A stretch of 64,000 bases of DNA, from the NCBI GenBank assembly GCA_018806915.1, contig JAGKQI010000022.1, positions 248,001-312,000 of the forward strand, given 5' to 3'. Within the stretch, counting starts at the first letter, position 1. The number at the start of each line of letters is the position of its first letter. A program made the position numbers and the translations under genes. Positions 31,601-40,582 of the stretch are shown here, piece after piece. This DNA is from Phytophthora colocasiae. Its lineage: Eukaryota > Oomycota > Peronosporomycetes > Peronosporales > Peronosporaceae. Under the pieces are notes generated by a model. The model had not been told where the DNA came from. It ran no database searches and saw only the letters and a program-made list of their open reading frames with translations.

Positions 31601-32413
31601 CCGTGGATAAACGGAACCGTGGAGCGCGTGAACCGCGATATTCTCCAGGTTCTACGGGTCATGCTCCTCGAGCTCCAGCTAGATACGCGTAATTGGCCCT
31701 ATCTACTACCTGTTATCCGGGCCAACCTCAACCACGCGGCAGTGGCATCACTCGGTGGGCATGCACCAGTGGAGCTTTTCACCGGCCTTCCAGCGCCGTC
31801 CTTGCTGGATACGGTGGTCGTTCCAGTGGCTGGAGCGACTCATCCCCTGACTATCGACATGGCTACAGTCTCGGCCCATCTCGACAATCTGCGTCAGCAC
31901 CTCGCCTCCATGCACAAGGAGGTTGCTGATCGCAAGGAGAAGAGACGGACGTACGAAATGGCCAAGAACAAGGGCCAAACCTGTAACTTTGAGGCGGGAG
32001 ATTTCGTCCTTTGGTCTCGAGTAGACACGAGGATGCGAGGTGGCAAACTCATGGTACGCTGGGTGGGGCCCTTCAAGATCACCAAGGTGCTCTCCCATTC
32101 GTTCATGGTGGTCCATCTCCTTACGAGTGAGGAGTTTGAAGTACACGGGTCGCACCTGAAGCACTACTGCGACTCCGATCTTGGGGTTTCTGCCGAGATT
32201 CGCGAGCACGTGGCATCCCAGGGGATTTTGCTGGGGATTCGTGCTATTGTGGACTACCGTTTCGAGCCTTCTGCCAAAGAATGGCAGCTTTACGTGGCGT
32301 GGCGTGGGCTCGAAGACGCTGAGAATTCCTGGGAGCCGTTCTGCTCTATCTACGCGGACGTGCCTACACTAGTAACTCAGTATGTGCATTCTGTGGATGC
32401 TCCTGAGCTCTAG
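28649..32413 (+). CDS. pol: E1 pol: protease, reverse transcriptase, RNase H, integrase, chromodomain
   Basis: One uninterrupted frame of about 1254 codons that probably begins before 28649, since the listed start is not an ATG context. In order it has: a knuckle tail HWMKDCP; aspartic protease (FCPDTGADSNIIS); reverse transcriptase (CTMDYRPAN, FWQLPLHPD, active site LVWIDDLLLFA, with Trp in place of the usual aromatic Tyr/Phe before IDD); RNase H (LLTDASNTGWAIV ... YCDHANLVYI); integrase HHCC (HCGPQGH ... CLLCK) and DDE (MDYLEL, SDNGSHF, GTVERVN); and a C-terminal chromodomain (IVDYRFEPSAKEWQLYVAWR ... SWEPF). The chromodomain places it among the chromoviruses of Ty3/gypsy. The intact frame suggests an active or very recently active enzyme set. 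Confidence 0.95.
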   Translation: MQGSHWMKDCPTATEEQKAAARKTFIEKKGNVERAKAVKKIAGDGEDRRMCINGVLDVPFCPDTGADSNIISKTLMDELLGLGAQLELSELSPAVTVQVAGGTQVLCRSTATLDLRIETAAGPVNLRRVSCLVMDGAEDEFLLGRKTMQDIGIDIDCLFEQLASGDRVNEADGDDVTDVGAELVFTVDTHEIHGHLERMLHEAKEDGFEPLLLDDLRVLVYEYADVWRVHIGADPPADVEPLVAQLRPGAQPYRSGTRKYPEPQRKFLRGFVKELVENGLVKRNNASRWACPALPVRKPHSEDFRCTMDYRPANRWTVALAGATPNLAVVVQNVKGSYAFGLFDLFKGFWQLPLHPDSQELYSFVTEDGVFTPTRVPQGASDSATHFQLQMQDCFRELLYDHLLVWIDDLLLFAKTPEEYLSKLREFFAVLRARRLKLNARKCVLFRKQVTWCGKVVDGEGIRHSPERLQALVSLPLPPTAAALQQFLCAANWLRDSMVNYARTVHPLQKMLEQIMAQRGRRKSQLASVDLSWTEEDKVAFRAVVDLLATSNKQYFADKDARVCLLTDASNTGWAIVVSQVHHWEEGKPVAEQAHELLVCRGGQFTGSQLNWSIVEKEAYPVVRACADLAYLLDRENGIYIYCDHANLVYIFAPDKTVKPHLRGKLQRWALQMVGVRYEIEHITGDDNVWADLVSRWGQPNIGLSVSTVAVKRIGLLEENIAEDTGVGYFDRVDLSAAYLHVPMESEPVPAVVSAKRVTTRNTPVVSPLRPLQDDRFVWPSAEAIRTEQRRHQGVAPAAADEDGYVRVDGKLWVPREARDLLKRILVVAHCGPQGHRGGDVMLTALNDRFAISSCKALVTRFLRDCLLCKHVKGGKLIQRPWGPTSTATRRNECLHMDYLELGESYGTTRYVLVLKDELTHYCELVAADSATSSAAAEAVLDWYKRFGLPEMWESDNGSHFKAELMKELAAKLTAVQKFVPVYSPWINGTVERVNRDILQVLRVMLLELQLDTRNWPYLLPVIRANLNHAAVASLGGHAPVELFTGLPAPSLLDTVVVPVAGATHPLTIDMATVSAHLDNLRQHLASMHKEVADRKEKRRTYEMAKNKGQTCNFEAGDFVLWSRVDTRMRGGKLMVRWVGPFKITKVLSHSFMVVHLLTSEEFEVHGSHLKHYCDSDLGVSAEIREHVASQGILLGIRAIVDYRFEPSAKEWQLYVAWRGLEDAENSWEPFCSIYADVPTLVTQYVHSVDAPEL

Positions 32414-32557
32414 GCTTTGCTGTAAGACTTTACGACTTCAACTTCAACGTCAACCAAGTCAGGTTCACCAGTCGCATTGCAACAGAACCAGGACATTTCG
32501 GTGTGGCGATTTCAAAAAAAAAAAAAAACAGAGTGCAGTGGTCGTCTTCGGGGGCGG

Positions 32558-32970
32558 TGTTGAGCGCAAGGCTCAGTCTCCAGACGACACTGCTACATGG
32601 CTACATTTAGAGAGACGCGGTGCAGAGTCGGACACTGGCCTCATTGTCAAATCAGCCAGCAGCGAGCAGCAGATCTCCGGCGTGTATCGCCTGGGCATGA
32701 GGCCCCAGCGAATAGCAAGGCAAAGCACGCGCAGTGGACAAGCAAAGGCAAGGAGCAGTGACGGCAATGGACAAGCGGCACGTGGTGGCACGCGGCAACA
32801 GCCTAGACTGGCTGGGAGCGAGCGGCAACAACGATCATTGGAGGAGCAGTGGCAGGCCCAGGATGTGGATCTGTTCCTGCCAGCGGCTCGTAGGTAGGAA
32901 TGTAAGTCTGAACCTAGCTCTAATGTTAATCTCACTTCGCAATTGACCTTAACGAGCTCAAGACACTACA
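32558..32970 (+). repeat. E1 3' LTR, 413 bp
   Basis: Identical to the 5' LTR as far as I can read, and followed by the target duplication ACTAC at 32971-32975. Confidence 0.95.
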
Positions 32971-32999
32971 ACTACGGGTAATACCCTTTCGCACTCAAT

Positions 33000-33709
33000 T
33001 CATATTTTCACCCTTGAATCCGCAGTTCCAGACGAAACAAAACGGATCATCTTACTGCGAGTGTCGTCGATTATGGTGAAGACATGTGGATGGTGGATTT
33101 CAGGACGCGTACTCAAGTGGTCGAGGTACGCGTACAGGGTAAGATTGTTGGTGCGGTAGCCAACGGGTTGGTAGATTAAATCGCCTCGAAACAAACATGA
33201 CGATATCGCCCTTGCTGGAGCGTGAGGAGATGTCGGTTCGGCTTAAGAGCCACATTGGGAGTCCGCCCGAACGTGTACAGAAAGGTATCAGGCTCGGTTG
33301 CTATCATGATCAACCCTGGCATCGCGCAGACATTCATCACCTCGGCTTCGTGCTCGGTTGGTTGAAAATCGCGCTTGGCATATTGATCAGTGCTATCCGC
33401 CAGTGTCTTCACAAATCGCCAGTCATTAGGTTGGGACAACGGGAAGAAGGTCTTGTAGAAGCGTTTGAGGTCACGGTTCAGTTCGCTTGCAAGTGGGTCA
33501 GGAACAGGTGCTTGAATGCGGTTCTCTTCAGCGTAGTTATCATCGAAGATGTCGCTATACCAGGGGAGGGTTTTGTTGTGATGTATTTCGGTCCTCAGCT
33601 CATCGATAAGACGATCGGGTACGGCGGTGTAAAGCACGATAAATCCCCGTGTAGCAAACTTTTGCGGGGCTTGCATCGTGGTGAGTCTGGCAAAATGAGA
33701 AATGATCAT
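33000..33709 (-). pseudogene. Possible jelly-roll dioxygenase-like protein, one frameshift
   Basis: From 33709 the protein reads MIISHFARLTTMQAPQKFAT, then GFIVLYTAVPDRLIDELRTE and WYSDIFDDNYAEENRIQAPV, ending at 33176 (RYRHVCFEAI). The natural continuation lies in another frame (33194 to 33000): DIVMFRGDLIYQPVGYRTNN then LTLYAYLDHLSTR. GDIVxFxGxLI...G...N.xLxxYLDH resembles the second half of a double-stranded beta-helix oxygenase. The position where a metal-binding His is expected (LIH) reads LIY, so activity is doubtful even if the fold is right. One indel near 33190-33205 separates the parts. The gene ends about 30 bp from the E1 insertion. Family assignment is tentative. Confidence 0.45.
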
Positions 33710-35198
33710 GATACTTATGTCTGAAAGGGATCTGGATATGGTTTATCTTGGTTTATTTATGCTGCTCAGTCGGTCCTCTCTACATGTACCGTACCTTTAC
33801 AAATCAATTTAGCAACCGGGCGGCTCATTGCACTTGTTAAGGCTAGAAGACGATCGTTACATATTCGTGTAGAAGCGTCAACCAAACTACCAACAATACT
33901 GCAGCGGCTACACTGGACTCATTTGCCAGCCTCGGATCCCCGCAACGCTACATCTATATTTTTCGGCAATTATTTTCTACAAAACAATGCCACCATGTGA
34001 TGCGCTGCCTGAGTTGTTCGGCGAATGATGTGAGCTCACCACACCACAAAATCTCTCTAACCGGTCATTTATTTTAACAACAAGACTCTGAAGGCCAATG
34101 ACGCCATACCTGAGTTGTTCGGCGAATGATGTGAGCTCATCGCACCACAAAACCTCTTTAACGACCGGTCATTTGTAGGGTCATTTATTTTAATAACAAG
34201 ACTCGGAAGACTAATGACCATGTGATGCTCTACCTGAGTTGTTCGGTGAATGATGTGAGCTCATCACGCCGATCAACATCTTCGATGATCGGGTAATTAT
34301 TTAAGAAGACTCTGCCGACCAGTGCTAGCGCCATTGACACCACAATTTTCGCTATCTTAGTTGTTTGACGGAAGTTGTGAACTCATCATTCCGCCTTAGC
34401 TTTAGTTTCACTAGTAAAATGGTTTGGCCACACGAACATTTTTGCAGTACCGGAACATGCTTGATTTTATCTCCACGATAAAATGGAACTATGTGGATTG
34501 AACATCAAAGTTCGATACCGATCGTGCTGGTTAAATACATAGCGCCCAGGGATTCTTCGTCAGGTAAGACCGTTACGTGCGTTCAAGATACTTGAAGAGA
34601 AACGTCCACGTCTTTGGGAAAGCTTAGGTGTGCATAGGTATTGTGTAGATCTATATCTGTTCGGCCTGAAAACGCGAGGGACACATATCAAGTATATGTT
34701 CCCCTTATTTTAACAAGGCGACCGTTGCTATAATCGACAATGTAACATCAGAGCTCAACTTTATGATTTTGATAAGACTGCCGCGTGTCATCCTACAAAC
34801 ACCCCTCATTTATGCATTTTCATAATGGCGGGTAAGTCACGTCAAATCAGCACAATAGCTCATGCAACCGTGCCACCAACGAGCTCACCAGACAGCGCAC
34901 TGAAACTGGCCCAGTGGTGCCTGTCGAGTCACAAGTGGCGTTACAACCATATCAGCGCATGGCTCAATTGCTGGCGACCAGAGCGTCGAAAGAGGACAAC
35001 ACGATTGATTCAGTCGAAGGTAGTGTGTTGTATCACCGTGATGTGACGTTCCTCCTTTTCACACTTGCCAAAACTGTTCCTACCAGGTCTACTACCCTAT
35101 GCACGCGGTACGGCCCGTAACGGCAACATTTCTATTCGCATGAAGCTGCTATGGGTTTCCGATCATACCTACGGCCAGTGGAAGTTGGTCTGACTTAG
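33710..35198. other. Long spacer with degenerate tandem repeats
   Basis: Mostly AT-rich sequence. A repeat with the core GAGTTGTTCGGCGAATGATG lies at about 34011, 34111 and 34235 (described separately). Plus-strand peptides at 34825-35120 (for example VESQVALQPYQRMAQLLATR and a CQNC motif) look protein-like but change frame and are unrecognised; they may be 5' parts of the gene fragment at 35199-35866. Confidence 0.4.
34009..34390. repeat. Degenerate tandem repeat, about 100-124 bp unit
   Basis: The core CCTGAGTTGTTCGG-GAATGATGTGAGCTCA starts at about 34009, 34109 and 34233, with a decayed fourth copy near 34355. Each is followed by a similar ACCGGTCATTTATTTTAA-AACAAGACTC block. Spacings of 100 and 124 bp differ because the second unit has an internal duplication of GGTCATTT. 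Confidence 0.8.
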
Positions 35199-35866
35199 CA
35201 GCTTCTGCGCGGTCTTGTTCAGTGCTTATGGCGTTCTCCGTCAGGTTCTTCAGCGTCTCCTCAAGGCTGCGAGTCGGTGTCCACTTGGTCTCCTAGCGAA
35301 GCAGGTAAGAAGTAGTGAAGTGTGTAGTTCAGGGTAAAACCCAAAGTGGTATTGATAGTTACTTGCTGCTATTACTACAGCAAGAGGGGGAAAGCCACAG
35401 GCAACAAAACCCCCTTTAGAGCAGAGAACGCATCCATCAAGATGGTCTCCACCCTTCTCGTCTCTCCGTGACCAGAGTGACGATTCTTGACACAGGCGAA
35501 AGTTCTCCATCGGGTAGAACCCGAGTGTGGACCCACGGCCCACAAACTCATACGACTCCATTTCGTCGATGCTGGAGCTCCAGAACCCCTCCAAGATATG
35601 TTAAACGTACGTAGCTAGATGGTGAACTAGCGAATGAGAGGTTAAGGATAGTGTTGATTTAGGTGTTCTTCGATCGATACGACGACAATCGCCAAGACGT
35701 CGACTCGCTGCTGCTTACAGCCACAATCTGGAACATGGAGAACGACAGCGATATCCTCCCTCCCCCTGGAGCTATTGTCACCATCAAGGAGTACAGCAAC
35801 CTGCAAGTGTTTAGGGACTCCCAGTGCCAACTTACGACTAAGATAGGCAACATGAGTTGGGAGTAG
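35199..35866 (+). CDS. C-terminal exons of an unrecognised spliced gene
   Basis: Three exons join in one frame: 35199-35304 (after acceptor TGACTTAG), 35496-35606 (after TTGACACAG) and 35663-35866 (after TTGATTTAG). Donors are GTAAGA and GTACGT, and introns are 191 and 56 bp. Peptides include GVLRQVLQRLLKAASRCPLG, HKLIRLHFVDAGAPEPLQDM, VFFDRYDDNRQDVDSLLLTA and PPPGAIVTIKEYSNLQVF, ending at TAG 35864-35866. The sequence is helical and then beta-rich at the end. I do not recognise the family; an OB-type end domain is only a guess. No convincing 5' exons were found upstream, so it may be a truncated gene. Confidence 0.5.
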
Positions 35867-36015
35867 TTCGTTTAATAAGAGCAAGCGTCATGTATGTTGG
35901 CTATGACTGTTTTTGCTTTGTAAGTGAATTTAAAGTAACAAGGTTAATGGTCAGCAGTGTTGTATAAAGATAGCTACTGATATACCTGTTTAGAGCAAAA
36001 AAACATTGTTGATAG

Positions 36016-36719
36016 AGTAAGCAGAGTGGTTTTTCGCTAGACTTGCAGAGGGACGGATGATCAAGATGATGATAGCGGTGACCAGATACAGATGACGAAG
36101 ACGAGCGACGAGGATGAAGATAAGACGACACCCGTGGGTTGGAACAAGGGTCGGGTATGCGACCCATATCTAGGCCTGTGACCGTTGACGCAAGAACGCA
36201 AAGAGACGCTGGAGGTTTCGCGTGAGAACGACGGAGAAGGCCAGTAGCTTCGCATGCAGCGGAAGTAGCAGTAATTAGTGGTTCAGTTGAAGATTAGCCG
36301 TGTAGCCGCGAGGACGCACGGTCAAGAGTTGTTACGCCGATTTGGTGTAGCGACAGCGGTTAAAAGAAGCCAACAAAGACTCTAGTACTAGCAGCAAAGG
36401 GAAGGTGGTGTACACTGGGTGTGACTGGAAACGGGTATCAGCAGCCCCGTAGGATTCGAGCGCTCGCGTTATTTGAAGCCCGCCGAGGTATCAGCAGCCC
36501 TCTGGAGCGTTAGAATTAGGCAAAGATCCCGGTGGAAGCCCACTACTGTAGCCAGACCGTAGATTTCGTACCTGGAGCCATTCATTTGTCGATATTAGTG
36601 CGTGTTAACAGGGCAAAGGGCACGTAGCTAAGTGGACACCGTCCTCTGATCAAGGGCAGGACCATCGGTGGCGCGGTCGTGACAGAACCGAGCTGTTAGT
36701 AAAGCGACATTTGCTTACT
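36016..36719 (+). repeat. E2 5' LTR, 704 bp
   Basis: Begins AGTAAGCAGAG and ends TTTGCTTACT. It differs from the 3' copy at, for example, TTTTTCGCTAG versus TTTTTCACTAG, GCAAGAACGC versus GCAAGATCGC, and AAAGCGACATT versus AAAGGACATT. Confidence 0.9.
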
Positions 36720-36737
36720 TGGTGGTCATACAGGGCC
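36720..36737 (+). promoter_or_regulatory. E2 primer-binding site
   Basis: TGGTGGTCATACAGGGCC starts at the first base after the 5' LTR. TGG pairs with the CCA end of a tRNA, as in most Ty3/gypsy elements. The tRNA was not identified. Confidence 0.65.
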
Positions 36738-36987
36738 TTCCAACACGGTTGGTTCCTACGAGCATTGAGATCCTTCACGAGGCAAGGCCCTGAGGCTCGA
36801 ACCTTAGCTGCAGGGAGTGTGAAGAGGGACGGTGTAAGGCGGTGGTAAGAGAGAGAGGCGGTGGTGGTAGGAGAGAGAAGCAGTGTGAGGAAGAGGAGCG
36901 GTGTAAGGCGGTGGCAAGAAGGAGAGGTGGAGTGAGGCAGACGAACGGATAAGGCGGTGACGGAAGTAGAAAGAACAACGAGGAACG

Positions 36988-38787
36988 GTGGCAGTAGAAG
37001 CGAAAGTATTGAAGCGGAAGTTTGTGAACGACAGATCTGCGCAGTTAAATTTGATAATGGTGGGTACTCGGTCATCTTCAGATCGTAGTGGAACCCCAAC
37101 AGCACGGACGCCGAGAAGACGGGTAGTAGCAGCCCCAAGGCGTGTACGGCAGCCCCGAGCACAAAACGCAAGCGATACCGATAGCGACGATCAAAGCCAG
37201 GCAGTAGCAAGCGGAGGTACATTAAGAGGCCGGCAGAATCAACAGCACGCTCCACAACCGCAGCCAGTCCAAGATAACCAACCCGCACCAGCACAAGACA
37301 ACCACCCAGTAGCAGCAGCAGCGGTACCAGCAGCGGAAGCAGCAGCAGCACCCGTACCGAACAACCAACCGCACGATGATCTGGAATCTATGGACTGGTG
37401 GGACCAACTGACGGCAGGACAGCAGAGAGCGATGATGCGACGATTCGTGATACAGCCACCAGTTCCAGCACTTGCTCCTGCACCAGCCGTACAGCCAGTC
37501 GTAGTGAATACTCCAGCAGTGGTTCCGCGGACCAAGATGAAGCTTCTGAACCTCGAAGACTTTCATGGCACGGCAGCTGAGTCCGTTGAGGCGTGGTTGG
37601 CCACGATTCCTCAGGAAGTTGAACGTCAGGCTGGCTTGGGAGGTGACACTTGGACGGCAGAAGAGCTATACTACGGGGTGACAGCACACCTAAAGGATGC
37701 AGCGGGCAAGTGGTTAATCACCTTGTCAGAGACGATGAGAAACGAAGACAAAACACTCAGCTACCTGGTGAGGAAACTACGGAAGAAATATGGACGGCGG
37801 GACAATATGTTCAAAATCCAGCAGAAACTGGCCTCTAGGAAACAAACAACCCGGGGAACGGCTGAGCGACTATGCGGCAGTGTTGATGGACATCGGGTTT
37901 GGAAAGCAAGTTTCTGCAGAAACGTATGTGGAAGCTTTTATTAGTTGAATTAACAATCCGACAGCAGCCACCCAAGTACGTGCATACGAACCGCAAACAC
38001 TCGAAGACGCTGTGCAGTTCGCCGAAGACAAGTGTGGTGAATATGGCGAAGGCTATCGCGTGACAGACTGGAGGCAAGCGAAACGGAGGCATCGGGACGA
38101 CAGGACGCTTGGAGGAGAGGACGACGAGCAACCACCCGCATCCAAGAGGAAGACGTCAGCGACGACAGCGCTGGAGCAGCTGAATTGGAAGCAGTTGGGC
38201 TTGGGCGTAGGAGGAGACTCTCCACCTCGGTATGATAATGCCGGCAATACGATCAACCAGTTGGAAGCTACCGCGAAGCGCGATCCATTATCTATCGCTG
38301 CTTTACAAGCACTGATTTTGGCAGCAGGAACAGCGGAAAAGACGAACCCGCGCCACAGAAACCAACTGGAAAGCAGAAGGCGCATGTGTTGGAGGTCAAA
38401 CCAGAAGCTCCGAGTGGAAACCAGCAGCACGAACAGCAGCACCATAATCCCCAGTGGCAGAATCGTGGAAGTGGTGGAAGATTTGGTGGCGGGCGTGGTT
38501 ATGGACAAGGTGGAAGAGGATACGGTCGTGGTGGACTCGCTCGATATGGTCCTGCAGACAACCGACCGTCAATTCTGGAACAGAAGGCAGCTTCGAGGTG
38601 CAGCTATTGTAATGAGGTGGGCCACTGGTGGCGTGAATGTCCAGCGAGAATTGCAGTCTTTGGAGATGCTGATGCCGCACAACAACCTCAGCGAACGATA
38701 ACGAAGCCAGCGACCACGCAGCAGACTAAGGACAATACAGCTACGGTAACGGCAGAACAGTCACAGGGAAATGGTCAGCGACAGTAG
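36988..38787 (+). pseudogene. gag: E2 gag, frame-broken, with CCHC knuckle
   Basis: The frame from 36988 (an in-frame ATG is at 37057, MVGTRSSSDRSGTPTARTP) has a basic N-terminus, an Ala/Gln/Pro-rich spacer, then the retrotransposon capsid: LLNLEDFHGTAAESVEAWLA and YYGVTAHLKDAAGKWLITLS. It shifts frame near 37850. Further capsid (YEPQTLEDAVQFAEDKCGEY, after an in-frame TAG) runs to about 38330. A Gly/Arg-rich segment (GGRFGGGRGYGQGGRGYGRG) and the knuckle CSYCNEVGHWWREC (CX2CX4HX4C) sit at about 38490-38655 in the 38386-38787 frame. At least three breaks are present. The protein would package element RNA in virus-like particles. Confidence 0.85.
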
Positions 38788-39308
38788 AGGTGGGGCTCTA
38801 CAGTTCGCACGGAATGAATTCTCCGAGGAAGAAGAAGCCAAGCAGGGACCAGCCGAAGCGGCAGGCAGAACTACACGAGCAGCGAAAAGACGAGTGCAAA
38901 CAAATGCCCGGTGGGTACGCTTGACGCGAGTGATGGAGGTTCCTGAGACGGCATGTGGTCACTCCAAGGGAAGAGGCCGACCAAGACCATGGGACGAGTG
39001 ATCTGAACAAGGGGAAGAGTGGGGTATTGGATGGTACGGCTGATGGTGAAGTGGAAGAAGTGCTAGAAGAAAACCTGCGGCTGCGGACGAATGTGGAACG
39101 GTGGGTAGCGGAACGGAAGAGAAGCCGGAAGTGACGGTGCAACGCAGTGTTTGGTCTCAATGGATATGGGAGTGGAGAAGCCGACCGTGCCAAGAGGAGT
39201 TGTTAGCCTGGCGGAAAGCCGAGCGGTGGACGAACAACGGCATCGAAACGACGGCAACAGCGAGCAGAAGAAGAAGTAGCAGCTGTCCGTGGAATCCTGA
39301 AGGCTGAA

Positions 39309-40582
39309 TTGAAAGCCGAACACAAGGAGAGAGCGAAAGTTCTACGAGTAGTTGTTCGCCAGCTGATCAGTGAGCTCCGAGAGGTCGAAGATGTACACCG
39401 GCAGGGCAGACGACGAAGAGAAGCACAGATTGCTGCCGCAGCTGTAAGAAAATGCGAAGCTTCAACTACGTTGAGGAAAGTAAGAACCGCTGGCCCACAA
39501 AATAAGGGGGAACCAAACTCATCAGAAATTCAACCACAACGAAGGGAGCAGAGTATTTCTGAGGAAGACTGGCTGGAAGAAGTGAAACGGTATGAAAAGG
39601 CAGCACCGAAGGAACTAGTGGAAGACGGTTCATTGGCAGACATCCGCGCAGCTCGAAGAAGAGCCTTAAAGGCAGAAAAGAGGTTCCGATGGATGAAACG
39701 GGTGCGACGCCTGCAACAGCAAAAGCAAAAGCTGGATCCAGCGAGAGTGCGAGACGGGAAAGCTACCCAGGGCCATACTTTGCATCGGTCGAATCGACAC
39801 AAGCATCGGTACCAATACGAAAAGCAGGGGTGTTATGGAGACGTCGAATTACGTAGCGATGGCGCTGGACGAGAAGTTCGTGTGGCACAGCTACGGTCAG
39901 TTGGGAGTGGAACCCCAAGTTGTCTTCCAACCGCACTGTTAGCACTGACGAGACGACACACTCACGAGGTTCGTCTGGATAGTTGTGCACAGTATAGTGT
40001 TGCCGGTGAAGACATGAAGAAGTACGGCCGATGCTTAACAAGGAACGCCCGGTGGATGTTGTTGAAGGCTTTGGGGAGGCACTAGTCGCGTTCTTGGTGT
40101 CTGAGATTCGTGGAACGACATTGTACCAACAGCGGATTATCGTGGATGCTCTACTGGTGGAAGGTCAAGGCGATTAATTGCTGATCGGTGAGGACTGGAT
40201 GGTGAACAAGGGCGTGAAGATAGATTTTGCGTCCCGAGAGCTTAAATACTTCGACGAACATGGACAGAAGATCATACTGCCGTTTACTTGTCATGGCGTT
40301 TCGAGTCTACAACAACCACTGCAGAAACGGAAGATAATGGTACGCCTAGCCAGGACCAAGAAGTTGAATACGGGGACGTGCAATGTTGTGACTATGAGAG
40401 TTGATGCTGAAGACGGAGCAACTGGAATATTCCTACCGAAGCCGACAACCAAGAGACACTTGTTGATAGCGCCGACAGTAGACGTCGTGAGGAACGGTCA
40501 AGTGCGAGTCCAAGTGATGAACGTGGAAGGCAGACGAGAAAACTTCCTGCTCGTGAGGCGTTGGGCACCTGGATACCTGTGA
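39309..40582 (+). pseudogene. E2 protease region
   Basis: A Lys/Arg/Gln-rich linker (39309-39780) leads to the retropepsin region. The active-site motif reads VRLDSCAQYSVAG, with Cys in place of the usual Gly of D-S/T-G. In another frame (40178-40582) LIGEDWMVNKGVKIDFASRE gives the flap-distal part (the LG-DW motif). A frame change lies between them near 40080-40180. It could be a variant motif of this lineage or a dead protease. Confidence 0.65.

Larger units (their letters stand above)
27359..32970 (+). mobile_element. E1: full-length Ty3/gypsy chromodomain retrotransposon
   Basis: Two 413-bp LTRs (27359-27771 and 32558-32970) bound the element. They start TGTTGAGCGC, end GACACTACA, and look identical throughout. 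The 5-bp target duplication ACTAC flanks it at 27354-27358 and 32971-32975. Inside are a gag region broken by frame changes and one uninterrupted pol. The identical LTRs and perfect duplication mean recent insertion. It landed about 30 bp beyond the 3' end of the minus-strand gene at 33000-33709. A purine run (CGGGGGCGG) precedes the 3' LTR. No TGG-type primer site follows the 5' LTR. Confidence 0.95.
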
